From contig CAMEUC010000015.1 of the NCBI GenBank assembly GCA_945937855.1, forward strand, positions 1-13,724: 13,724 nt of DNA. The letters run 5' to 3'. The stretch's first letter is position 1; each line of letters starts with the position of its first letter. The stretch is from an uncultured Clostridium sp. (GTDB lineage Bacteria; Bacillota; Clostridia; TANB77; CAG-508). Of the stretch, positions 1-7,293 are shown piece by piece. The notes beneath the pieces were generated by a model. That model saw only the letters and a list, made by a program, of their open reading frames with translations. It made no database searches and was not told the origin of the DNA. The translations under genes were made by a program, and so were the position numbers.

Positions 1-612
<612 letters not shown>

Positions 613-651
613 ATATGTATTTATTACTAAAATTTTCTTGCCTGTTACCCC

Positions 652-680
652 TTGCATACTATTTCCCCATATAGTATAAT
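652..680 (+). promoter_or_regulatory. probable sigma-A promoter for the O-acetylation cassette
   Basis: TTGCAT (652-657) and a perfect TATAAT (675-680) are separated by exactly 17 bases, about 40 bases upstream of the 722 start codon. It lies in the 109-base gap between pta and the DUF4358-like gene, so the three inserted genes can be expressed independently of pta. Assignment rests on consensus matching only. Confidence 0.65.
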
Positions 681-721
681 TAGCTAGTAATTAAAAAAAC
701 ACAAAAGAAAGGGGAAAGGAT

Positions 722-1294
722 ATGAATAAAACAGTAAAAACAATTATTATTGCACTTGTTGCTATTGCAATAGTAGTAGCAGTTGTTGCAATTTTTATGG
801 TAAATAAAAAACCAAAAACAAATTTGGAGACAGTAAATAGTAATGAGGATTTATTAGCATTGGTTAATAAACTTTATGAAGGGCAAAAAGGTTTATTCTC
901 AAGTTTGCAAAATGAAGCAGTAGATGTTGCAGATAATGATTTTATACAATATTATACAGGACTTGAAAATGGTACAAACCTAGAATATGTTGTTACATCA
1001 GAACCAATGATTAGTTCACAAGCATATTCACTAGTACTTGTGAAAGTAAAAAATGGTGTTGATGCTAATTCAGTTGCAAAAGAAATGTCTGAAAAAGTAA
1101 ATACATCAAAATGGATATGTGTTTCTGCAGAAAAACTTTATGCAACAAGTAGTGGAGATATAGTATTCCTTGTAATGTCTAGTGAAGATATGGCTAAACC
1201 TATTTACGAAAAATTTAAAACATTAGCTGGAAATGTAAATGAAGTATATGAAAAAACTGAAGAAGAAATAGAATTACCACCAGAAATGTATTAA
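722..1294 (+). CDS. DUF4358-like membrane-anchored extracytoplasmic protein
   Basis: This 190-residue protein has a single N-terminal membrane segment (about residues 7-27, no lipobox cysteine) followed by a soluble domain predicted to face outward. The soluble part resembles DUF4358. It has a conserved-looking YYTGLENG block (residues about 78-85), then VVTSEPMISSQAYSLVLVKV, a DGxDAxxVAKEMSEKV-like helix (about 115-128) and a late strand GDIVFLVMSSED (about 145-156). I place it in that family by pattern memory, not by search. DUF4358 has no established biochemical function, but its genes are repeatedly found beside MBOAT and DHHW genes in Clostridia, as here, so a role in extracellular O-acylation is inferred. 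The start ATG 722 has a strong upstream GGGGAAAGGA (711-720). The gap to the MBOAT gene is 72 bases and carries a hairpin. It is not an enzyme I can name. Confidence 0.75.
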   Translation: MNKTVKTIIIALVAIAIVVAVVAIFMVNKKPKTNLETVNSNEDLLALVNKLYEGQKGLFSSLQNEAVDVADNDFIQYYTGLENGTNLEYVVTSEPMISSQAYSLVLVKVKNGVDANSVAKEMSEKVNTSKWICVSAEKLYATSSGDIVFLVMSSEDMAKPIYEKFKTLAGNVNEVYEKTEEEIELPPEMY

Positions 1295-1308
1295 TAAAAA
1301 CTATAAAG

Positions 1309-1344
1309 TATCGCCGTAGATTAATTATATATTTTACGGCGATA
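1309..1344 (+). other. hairpin between the DUF4358-like gene and the MBOAT gene
   Basis: TATCGCCGTA (1309-1318) and TACGGCGATA (1335-1344) form a perfect 10-bp stem with a 16-base AT-rich loop. The following bases are TTGCTATG, not a T-run, so it is a poor intrinsic terminator. It may be an mRNA processing or stability element that sets different levels for the two flanking genes. The ribosome binding site of the next gene (AAGGAG, 1356-1361) lies just outside the stem. Confidence 0.6.
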
Positions 1345-1366
1345 TTGCTATGTATAAGGAGAAAAA

Positions 1367-2752
1367 ATGGTATTTTCAAGTATAACTTTTTTATTTTATT
1401 TTTTACCAATAGTGTTATTGGTTTATTATTTGGTGCCAAAAAAATGTAAGAATATAGTATTATTAATAGCATCACTTACATTTTATTTCTATGGAGAACC
1501 AAAATACACATTATTAATGGTATTTTCCATTATTTGTACATACTTTTTTGGACTTTTAATTAATAAATATAAAAAGTATTCAAAACTATTTTTAGTGCTT
1601 TCAATTTCTATAAGTGTAGGAATATTAGTTTATTTTAAATATATAAACTTTATAATCCAAAATATTAATTTATGGCTTACAAACAAAATAGATTTTATTC
1701 ATGTTGTATTGCCAATAGGAATATCCTTCTATACTTTCCAAATGATTAGCTATATTGTTGATGTATATAGAGGACAAGCAAAGGTTCAAAAAAACATTCT
1801 AAAACTTGCAATGTATATTTCACTATTCCCACAATTAATAGCAGGACCAATTGTACGATATACTACCATAGAAGAACAATTGGAAAATAGAACACACACA
1901 TTTGAAAAATTTGCTTTAGGAGTTAGAAGATTTGTAATTGGACTTGGTAAAAAAGTTCTAATTGCAAATGTTTTAGGAGAATTAACTTCCATATTTCTAT
2001 CAAGTAATGAGATGAATGTTTTATATTATTGGATATATGGAATAGCTGCAATGCTTCAGATTTATTTTGATTTTTCTGCTTATTCAGATATGGCTATAGG
2101 TCTTGGAAAAATGTTTGGTTTTGATTTTTTAGAAAATTTCAATTACCCATATATTGGGGCAAGCATAACCGATTTTTGGAGAAGATGGCACATATCACTA
2201 AGCTCATGGTTTAGAGATTATGTATATATTCCACTTGGAGGAAATAGAGTAAATAAACTAAAATGGATAAGAAATATACTTGTGGTGTGGATGCTAACAG
2301 GACTATGGCATGGCGCAGCATGGAACTTTATACTTTGGGGACTATTCTTTGGAATATTATTAATTATAGAAAAACTATTTTTAGAAAAAATCTTAAAAAA
2401 ACTGCCTAAATTTTTATCAAGAATTTATGTATTGATGGCTGTAATGATTAGTTTTATTATATTTAATGGAGAAAGTTTTTCACAAATTATGCAAAATATA
2501 GGAGGACTAATTGGAATAGGGGGAATTCCGCTAGCTTCAAAGGAAAGTATATATTATTTTAAAAGCTATTTAGTAGTTATTGTAGCTGGAATAGTTGGGG
2601 CAACACCAATTTTTAAAAACATTGCAAATAACAAAAAAATACATAAAGTTATTAATATATTAGAACCTATATTTTTACTTGGAATATTACTACTTTCTAC
2701 AAGCTATATTATAGATGGTTCATTTAACCCATTTTTATATTTTAGATTTTAG
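1367..2752 (+). CDS. MBOAT family O-acyltransferase, AlgI/PatA-like
   Basis: This is a polytopic membrane-bound O-acyltransferase of 461 residues, the normal length for AlgI-type proteins. Such enzymes take an acyl group from a cytoplasmic donor, usually acetyl-CoA, and pass it across the membrane for O-acetylation of an exported glycan. Visible signatures are LPIGISFYTFQMISYIVDVYRG, FPQLIAGPIVRY, FDFSAYSDMAIGLGKMFGFDF, the block ITDFWRRWHISLSSWFRDYV with H275, then YIPLGGNR, and LTGLWHGAAWNFILWGLFFG with the expected catalytic histidine H315. Numerous hydrophobic segments run from residue 10 to the C-terminus. The ATG at 1367 follows AAGGAG by five bases. Its stop overlaps the ribosome binding site of the next gene, so translation of the pair is probably coupled. 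The acceptor glycan cannot be read from the sequence; DltB is a less likely relative because no dlt genes are nearby. Confidence 0.95.
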   Translation: MVFSSITFLFYFLPIVLLVYYLVPKKCKNIVLLIASLTFYFYGEPKYTLLMVFSIICTYFFGLLINKYKKYSKLFLVLSISISVGILVYFKYINFIIQNINLWLTNKIDFIHVVLPIGISFYTFQMISYIVDVYRGQAKVQKNILKLAMYISLFPQLIAGPIVRYTTIEEQLENRTHTFEKFALGVRRFVIGLGKKVLIANVLGELTSIFLSSNEMNVLYYWIYGIAAMLQIYFDFSAYSDMAIGLGKMFGFDFLENFNYPYIGASITDFWRRWHISLSSWFRDYVYIPLGGNRVNKLKWIRNILVVWMLTGLWHGAAWNFILWGLFFGILLIIEKLFLEKILKKLPKFLSRIYVLMAVMISFIIFNGESFSQIMQNIGGLIGIGGIPLASKESIYYFKSYLVVIVAGIVGATPIFKNIANNKKIHKVINILEPIFLLGILLLSTSYIIDGSFNPFLYFRF

Positions 2753-2764
2753 GAGGGGAAAATA

Positions 2765-3847
2765 ATGCAATATAAAACAAAAAACATAATTATTACAATA
2801 GGTTTTGTGAGTTTATTAATACTAGTATTTTTCATAAACATAGTAGTAGAAGATAAACAAATATCTATTACAGAAAGAAGAAAACTAGCAGGTTTCCCAG
2901 AAATTTCTATATCTAAATTATTAACAGGGGAAACAACTAGTAAATTCGAAAATTACGCAGTAGATCAATTTGTTGCGCGAGATACTTTTAGAAGTATTAA
3001 AGCTTTTTATAGCACAAATATTTACAAACAAAAGGATAACAATAACTTTTTTGAAAAAGACGGAGCAATTTATAAAATGGATTATCCGTTAAATGAGAAA
3101 AACATAGAAAAATCTGCAAGTAAAATTAATGAGGTATATAATACATATTTAAAAGGTATGAATGTATATTTTGCAATTATTCCAGATAAAAATTATTATT
3201 TAGAAAATGATGACCACTTAAAATTTGATTATAACCTAGTAAAACAAATTATGAATAATGAGCTAACTAACCTAAAATATATTGATATTTGGGATAGTTT
3301 AGAGCTAGAGGATTATTACAAAACAGACCTTCATTGGAGACAAGAAAAATTGGATAAGGTCGTAAATACTATAGAAACAAATATGAATTTAGAAAACATA
3401 GAAAGTAACTATGTAATATGTGATGTAGGAAATCTTTATGGAACATATTATGGACAATTAAGTGCAAATGTTATGCCAGATAAAATGTATATTTTAATTA
3501 ATGACACAATAAATAATTGTACTACATATAATTATGAAACCCAAAAAACAGGTAAAATTTATGATGAAACACCTTCACAAGATAAATATGATATTTATCT
3601 ATCAGGTGCAACACCAATAATTAGCATAGAAAATGAAAATGCAACAACGGATAAAGAACTATTACTATTTAGAGATTCATTTGGAAGCAGTATAGCACCA
3701 TTATTAATGGAAAATTATAAAAAAATAACACTAATAGACTTAAGGTACATATCAAGCAAAATACTTGGGTCATATATTGAATTTAAAGACCAAGATGTTT
3801 TATTTTTATATAGTACAGTAGTATTAAATCAAAATATATTAAAATAG
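2765..3847 (+). CDS. DHHW family protein (AlgX/AlgJ-like SGNH-type O-acetylation partner)
   Basis: This 360-residue protein has an N-terminal membrane anchor (about residues 8-28) and an extracytoplasmic domain. Family hallmarks are ERRKLAGFPEISISKLLTG near the N-terminus, FENYAVDQFVARDTFRSIKA, the loop PDKNYYL, YIDIWDSLELEDYYKTDLHW with D188, H190 and W191, and LLLFRDSFGSSIAPLL with S305. D188, H190 and S305 match the Asp-His-Ser arrangement of AlgX/AlgJ and other SGNH-like acetyltransferases. The namesake DHHW motif reads DLHW here. The changed residue lies between the catalytic Asp and His, so activity should be kept. The ending DVLFLYSTVVLNQN is also typical. The gene begins 12 bases after the MBOAT stop, with AGGAGGGG (2751-2758) overlapping that stop. 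It probably completes acetyl transfer from the MBOAT protein to the surface glycan. Confidence 0.88.
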   Translation: MQYKTKNIIITIGFVSLLILVFFINIVVEDKQISITERRKLAGFPEISISKLLTGETTSKFENYAVDQFVARDTFRSIKAFYSTNIYKQKDNNNFFEKDGAIYKMDYPLNEKNIEKSASKINEVYNTYLKGMNVYFAIIPDKNYYLENDDHLKFDYNLVKQIMNNELTNLKYIDIWDSLELEDYYKTDLHWRQEKLDKVVNTIETNMNLENIESNYVICDVGNLYGTYYGQLSANVMPDKMYILINDTINNCTTYNYETQKTGKIYDETPSQDKYDIYLSGATPIISIENENATTDKELLLFRDSFGSSIAPLLMENYKKITLIDLRYISSKILGSYIEFKDQDVLFLYSTVVLNQNILK

Positions 3848-3868
3848 AAAATTTATCCTAATAAACTC

Positions 3869-3897
3869 TTGCATTATGGCAAAATATAATATAAAAT
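3869..3897 (+). promoter_or_regulatory. possible promoter for ackA
   Basis: TTGCAT (3869-3874) and TAAAAT (3892-3897) are spaced by 17 bases. A TATAAT also occurs at 3885-3890 but is only 10 bases from this -35 box. The -35 hexamer is the same as that used upstream of the cassette at 652. The site would let ackA be transcribed separately from the cassette. There is no terminator after the DHHW gene, so read-through is also possible. Confidence 0.45.
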
Positions 3898-3944
3898 AAA
3901 AACCTAGGGAAAAATTAAACCAAATTTAGAAGGAGAGACCAGAT

Positions 3945-5144
3945 ATGAAAATTTTAGTAGTAAACTGTGGAAGTTCATCATTAAAATATCAATTAATAAA
4001 CATGGATAATGATGAAGTATTAGCATCAGGAAAATGTGACAGAATTGGTGTAAAAGGGATGGAAATGCCTTTTGTTGAGTACAAAAGAAATGGAAAAAAA
4101 CATGTAAAAGAATTAGAATTACCAAACCATACAGTAGCATTTGAAGCAGTACTTGCATTTTTAACAGATGCAGAAATAGGAGCAATAAAAGATGTTAGCG
4201 AAATTGATGCTATAGGTCATAGAATAGTAAATGGAGGACCAAGCTTTACAAAATCAGTAGTAATTACACCAGATGTTTTAGAAGAATATAATAAATGCAT
4301 AGAATATGCACCATTACACAACCCAGCACATTTACAAGGAATAAATGCTTGTATGAGCTTAATGCCAAATGTGCCAGAAGTATTAGTATTTGATACATCA
4401 TTCCATAGAACAATACCAGAAAAAGCAGCATTATATGCAATACCATATGAATATTATGAAAAATATGGAATAAAAAGATATGGAGCACATGGTATATCAC
4501 ATCAATTTATAACAAAAGCTGCAGCAGAAAAATTAGGTAAAAAACCAGAAGAAATAAACATTATTTCTTGCCATTTAGGAAATGGAGCAAGTTTAGCAGC
4601 AATAGAAAAAGGTAAATGTGTAGATACATCAATGGGATTAACACCACTTGAAGGACTAGTTATGGGAACAAGATCAGGAGATGTAGACCCAGCGGTTTTA
4701 CAATTTGTAATGAAAAAAGAAAACTTAAGTATAGACGAAATGTTAAATATTTTAAATAAAAAATCAGGAATGCTTGGTGTATCTGGAGCAACAGGAGATA
4801 TGAGAGACTTAAAAGGATTAAGAGATAAGGGAGATAAAAGAGCAGAATTAGCATTAGAAATGTTCTCATACAGAGTAAGAAAATATATTGGAGCATATAT
4901 GGCAGTATTAGGGCATGTAGATGCAATTATATTTGAAGGAGGAATTGGAGAACATAACTTAGATGCAGTTGCAAAATCAGTTGAAGGATTAGAAGAATTT
5001 GGAATAAAATTAGATAGAACAAACTTAGCAGATGAATGCTATGAAGGAATAATAAGTACACCAGATTCAAGAATTCCAATGTATGTAATTCCAACAAACG
5101 AAGAATTAGAAATAGCAAAAGAAACAATGGAATTAGTAAAATAA
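3945..5144 (+). CDS. ackA: acetate kinase
   Basis: Acetate kinase converts acetyl-phosphate and ADP to acetate and ATP in the cytoplasm, following phosphotransacetylase. At 399 residues it is full length. The ASKHA-fold signatures are intact: VVNCGSSSLKYQL with N7, GHRIVNGG with R93, VFDTSFH with D150, GAHGISHQF with H182, SCHLGNGAS, DTSMGLTPLEGLVMGTRSGD with R243, IIFEGGIGEH, and PTNEELEIA near the C-terminus with E386. The catalytic residues are offset by two from the well-studied Methanosarcina numbering, as expected for a small N-proximal length difference. ATG 3945 follows AGGAGAG (3931-3937) by seven bases. The gene is separated from pta by three O-acylation genes. The very uniform A-ending codon choice suggests high expression. 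Confidence 0.98.
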   Translation: MKILVVNCGSSSLKYQLINMDNDEVLASGKCDRIGVKGMEMPFVEYKRNGKKHVKELELPNHTVAFEAVLAFLTDAEIGAIKDVSEIDAIGHRIVNGGPSFTKSVVITPDVLEEYNKCIEYAPLHNPAHLQGINACMSLMPNVPEVLVFDTSFHRTIPEKAALYAIPYEYYEKYGIKRYGAHGISHQFITKAAAEKLGKKPEEINIISCHLGNGASLAAIEKGKCVDTSMGLTPLEGLVMGTRSGDVDPAVLQFVMKKENLSIDEMLNILNKKSGMLGVSGATGDMRDLKGLRDKGDKRAELALEMFSYRVRKYIGAYMAVLGHVDAIIFEGGIGEHNLDAVAKSVEGLEEFGIKLDRTNLADECYEGIISTPDSRIPMYVIPTNEELEIAKETMELVK

Positions 5145-5204
5145 GTATAAATAAAAACATAAAAATATCAGAACAGTATATATAATATTTTCAATTTGCG
5201 AAAC

Positions 5205-5234
5205 TGTAGGGGCAGGGTTCCATACATGCCCGTA
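5205..5234 (+). repeat. short imperfect palindrome (REP-like), copy A
   Basis: TAGGGGCA (5207-5214) can pair with TGCCCGTA (5227-5234), with one mismatch, around a 12-base loop. The GC-rich core stands out sharply from its AT-rich surroundings. The arm TGTAGGGGCA recurs on the opposite strand in the palindrome at 7294-7326. I read both as degraded members of one interspersed extragenic repeat family. Confidence 0.45.
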
Positions 5235-5244
5235 AATAATATAA

Positions 5245-5277
5245 ATACAGGAATAAGATTATTCCTGTATATTTTAT
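5245..5277 (+). terminator. intrinsic terminator after ackA
   Basis: ATACAGGAATA (5245-5255) and TATTCCTGTAT (5260-5270) make a perfect 11-bp stem with a 4-base loop AGAT, followed by ATTTTAT. It sits 100 bases past the ackA stop and just before the next gene's ribosome binding site. The T-tract is short, so termination may be incomplete. Confidence 0.7.
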
Positions 5278-5291
5278 AAGAGGGAGTAAAT

Positions 5292-6860
5292 ATGAGTAAA
5301 AGAAGAGAAATCTTATTAATAACATTAATCTTAATAGTACAAACAATAATATTTGTAATAGTAGGAGTAAATAAATCATACATACACATGGATGAAGCAT
5401 ATTCATTAGGACTTGCAAGCTATGATAAAGTAGAAATACAAGATAACGAAGACTTTTATGACACTTGGCATAATAAAGAATATTATGAAGATTATTTAAC
5501 AGTAAATGATGATGAAGTAGGCAAATATTCACAAGTATATGAAAATCAAAAAAATGATGTACATCCGCCTTTATATTATTTAATATTAAGAATTGCTATG
5601 GGATTTTCAAAGAACCATTATTCAAAATGGCCAGGAATAGTGGTAAATATTATAATATACATTTTTATAACAGTATTTATGTACTTAATACTAGAAAAAA
5701 TATTAGCAAATAAAGAAAAATCAAAAGAAAAAGCAATGATACTGGCATTTATCTCATCAATAACAATGGCGTCATTAACAAATGTAATATATATTAGAAT
5801 GTATGTACTTTCTACATTAAATATAGCCATAACAACATATTTACATATGAAGCTATTAGATAGTGAAAAGTTAAACTACAAATTATTAATTGGCATTGGA
5901 CTTAGCGCTCTAACAGGTTCTCTAACACATTATTATTACTTATTCTATTTAGCAATGTTATACTTATTATTTGCAATAAAATATATAAAAGAAAAGAATT
6001 TTAAAAAATTAATTTGGTATACTGTAACAATGGGAATAGCCGGAACTTTATCACTTGCAATTTTCCCATACTCAATCAAGCATATGTTTTTTGGGTATAG
6101 AGGACAAGGGGTAATTAGCAAATTAATGGATGTACCACAATTTTTGACAAGTATCAAAGAATATTTAAAAAAAGTGAATTTGTTTGCTTTCAATAAATTG
6201 ATGTTTGTAGCTCTTGGCATAATATTGGTTTTAATAGTTTGCAATCTAATAAAAAATAAAAAGGTAGTAAACGAAAAAAATAAGTATACAAAATTTATAG
6301 TTATTCCAACACTATTTTACTTTATAGTAGTTGCAGTAGCTTCTCCTTGGATAGAACTTAGATACATAATGCCAGTTTGTGGTTTGATATTTGTTTTAGT
6401 AATATATTACTTATATGAACTTCTAAATAATATAATGGGTGAAAAAGTGTCAAATATATTAGTTGGATTAATTTTAGTCATAATATTAATAGCACCTGCT
6501 ATCTTTAAAATCGAACCAGAAGTAGCTTTTAGCGATAAAAAGGAAATAGTGCAAAAATTAGGAAACGAATTAAATGTTCCAACTATCTATTGCTTTAATT
6601 CTGAGCAAAATAGATTTTTAGATGATATTTTGCTGTTCGCAACTGTAGATGAATCTTATGTTGCAAAAGATATGGAATATACAGTAGAAAACATGCAACA
6701 AATATTAGCAGGAAAAGATAAACAAAAAGGATTTGTAATTTTTATAAATGAGGGTCAAGAAAATGATGATATTTTAGAAGTTTTAAAAGAGTCAACGGAT
6801 TTAACAAATTGTGAATATTTGAAAAGATTAAATGCATGTGACGTGTATTATTTAAATTAA
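5292..6860 (+). CDS. GT39/PMT-like polytopic membrane glycosyltransferase
   Basis: This is an integral membrane protein of 522 residues, the usual size for GT-C fold enzymes that move a sugar from a polyprenyl-phosphate carrier to a protein, lipid or glycan on the outer face of the membrane. After a first membrane segment (about 8-26) comes HMDEAYSLG with the acidic pair D34-E35, in the place of the catalytic acidic motif of the first extracytoplasmic loop. NDVHPPLYYLILRI follows, with H91, a signature of PMT_2-type proteins. About ten further hydrophobic segments follow, and the family-typical ELRYIMPVCGLIFVLVIYYL lies near residues 355-374. The last 130 residues form a soluble extracytoplasmic-like domain. 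ATG 5292 follows AGAGGGAG. It sits alone between two hairpins, so it is probably monocistronic. Donor and acceptor cannot be deduced. Confidence 0.82.
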   Translation: MSKRREILLITLILIVQTIIFVIVGVNKSYIHMDEAYSLGLASYDKVEIQDNEDFYDTWHNKEYYEDYLTVNDDEVGKYSQVYENQKNDVHPPLYYLILRIAMGFSKNHYSKWPGIVVNIIIYIFITVFMYLILEKILANKEKSKEKAMILAFISSITMASLTNVIYIRMYVLSTLNIAITTYLHMKLLDSEKLNYKLLIGIGLSALTGSLTHYYYLFYLAMLYLLFAIKYIKEKNFKKLIWYTVTMGIAGTLSLAIFPYSIKHMFFGYRGQGVISKLMDVPQFLTSIKEYLKKVNLFAFNKLMFVALGIILVLIVCNLIKNKKVVNEKNKYTKFIVIPTLFYFIVVAVASPWIELRYIMPVCGLIFVLVIYYLYELLNNIMGEKVSNILVGLILVIILIAPAIFKIEPEVAFSDKKEIVQKLGNELNVPTIYCFNSEQNRFLDDILLFATVDESYVAKDMEYTVENMQQILAGKDKQKGFVIFINEGQENDDILEVLKESTDLTNCEYLKRLNACDVYYLN

Positions 6861-6885
6861 AAATATTTTGTATATTTTTTTATTG

Positions 6886-6925
6886 TTTACTTGATTTCTT
6901 GCCAAAAAAGCAAGTAAAATTTTTT
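6886..6925 (+). terminator. probable terminator after the GT39-like gene
   Basis: TTTACTTG (6886-6893) pairs with CAAGTAAA (6911-6918), and TTTTTT follows at 6920-6925. A competing inner stem CTTGC/GCAAG is possible. It lies 25-65 bases after the stop at 6860. The same stretch overlaps the best candidate promoter for the small ORF downstream, so either or both roles may apply. Confidence 0.55.
6891..6920 (+). promoter_or_regulatory. candidate promoter for the small toxin-like mRNA
   Basis: TTGATT (6891-6896) and TAAAAT (6915-6920) are 18 bases apart and would start transcription near 6927, giving a leader of about 60 nt before the ORF at 6988. It is weaker than the antisense promoter at 7209-7237, which would fit an excess of antitoxin RNA over toxin mRNA. 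It overlaps the putative terminator of the upstream gene. Confidence 0.35.
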
Positions 6926-6946
6926 ACAAGAAGATGAACAAAACAG

Positions 6947-6981
6947 AGTGTGATGTGTCGCTTCCCTGATGAAAGGAGGCG
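6947..6981 (+). promoter_or_regulatory. structured leader: SD-masking hairpin and 3'-complementary arm
   Basis: CGCTTCC (6959-6965) can pair with GGAGGCG (6975-6981), seven pairs including one G-U, around a 9-base loop. This buries most of the Shine-Dalgarno AAAGGAGG (6972-6979). Just upstream and overlapping by four bases, 6947-6962 (AGTGTGATGTGTCGCT) is complementary to 7168-7183 beyond the ORF, 15 of 16 positions counting one G-U. The two pairings are mutually exclusive over 6959-6962, which suggests a structural switch controlling translation. Confidence 0.6.
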
Positions 6982-6987
6982 GTGCAT

Positions 6988-7140
6988 ATGTTATTAGAAC
7001 AAGTTTATTTACTTTATATATACATACTAATTTTTGAACTTGCAATGGTAACTGTTGTCGCTATTGCCTTATTTGTAGCACTTGTTGTTATAATAAGAAA
7101 ATTAGACAGCAAAAAAAACACATCTCTGTCTGGTCAATAG
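6988..7140 (+). CDS. small hydrophobic protein, putative type I toxin (TxpA/holin-like)
   Basis: This short ORF encodes 50 residues beginning MLLEQVYLLYIYILIF. It has a long hydrophobic stretch (about residues 2-36), then a basic/polar tail RKLDSKKNTSLSGQ. The core VAIALFVALVVIIRKLDSKK resembles the small holin-like or TxpA-type membrane toxins of Firmicutes. The start is supported by AAAGGAGG ending eight bases before the ATG, stronger than most sites in the window. The terminator of a predicted convergent antisense RNA lies within its last codons. Toxins of this kind insert in the membrane and are kept silent by the antisense RNA. The family assignment is by resemblance and architecture, not by search. 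Alternatives are a small regulatory membrane peptide or a non-toxic remnant. It lies between envelope genes with no evident functional link to either side. Confidence 0.7.
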   Translation: MLLEQVYLLYIYILIFELAMVTVVAIALFVALVVIIRKLDSKKNTSLSGQ

Positions 7141-7202
7141 AGATGTATTTTAAAAAAATACTTACCTAGCGACACGCCACACTTTGTGGTCGTTTGTCTT
7201 CT
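7111..7202 (-). ncRNA. predicted antisense antitoxin RNA, convergent with the small ORF
   Basis: A transcript starting near 7202 on the minus strand would run about 90 nt and end at the hairpin ACATCTCT (minus-strand copy of 7139-7146) / AGAGATGT (minus-strand copy of 7120-7127), followed by GTTTTTTTT (7119-7111), a very good intrinsic terminator. Its 5' part can fold into a stem-loop from 7171-7174 with 7194-7197 and from CCACA (7177-7181) with TGTGG (7185-7189). It overlaps the last ten codons of the small ORF and the region after it, so it would be fully complementary to the 3' end of the toxin mRNA. Such 3' overlap is the arrangement of TxpA/RatA and related type I systems. Existence of the RNA is inferred from promoter plus terminator. 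Confidence 0.65.
7120..7146. terminator. hairpin terminating the antisense RNA, possibly bidirectional
   Basis: ACATCTCT (7120-7127) and AGAGATGT (7139-7146) form a perfect 8-bp stem. On the minus strand it is followed by T8 (7118-7111 after one G). On the plus strand only ATTTTAAAA follows, so termination of the toxin mRNA here would be weaker. The stem overlaps the stop codon of the small ORF (7138-7140). Confidence 0.7.
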
Positions 7203-7208
7203 ATAATT

Positions 7209-7237
7209 ATTATACGAAAAACAATTCAAAAAGTCAA
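7209..7237 (-). promoter_or_regulatory. strong minus-strand promoter for the antisense RNA
   Basis: Read on the minus strand, TTGACT (7237-7232) and TATAAT (7214-7209) are spaced by exactly 17 bases. This is the closest match to the sigma-A consensus in the window. No protein-coding gene lies downstream of it on the minus strand, which argues for a non-coding transcript. Confidence 0.75.
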
Positions 7238-7293
7238 CTTTCTTTTGAAATTATCCAGAAAAAGTTAATGTTAAGTTAATTTATCTTAAATTT

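Noticed and set aside
2765..3847. Loss of function in the DHHW protein because the motif reads DLHW
   Set aside because: The Asp, His and Trp and the distant Ser remain. The substituted position is not the catalytic one in AlgX/AlgJ-like enzymes.
4264..5160. Several minus-strand open frames within ackA
   Set aside because: Leucine- and histidine-rich shadows of the acetate kinase gene with no ribosome binding sites or recognisable domains.
7145..7161. Inverted repeat GTATTTT/AAAATAC as a further regulatory site
   Set aside because: It is a pure A/T palindrome likely to arise by chance in this composition. It may only be the flank of the antisense terminator.
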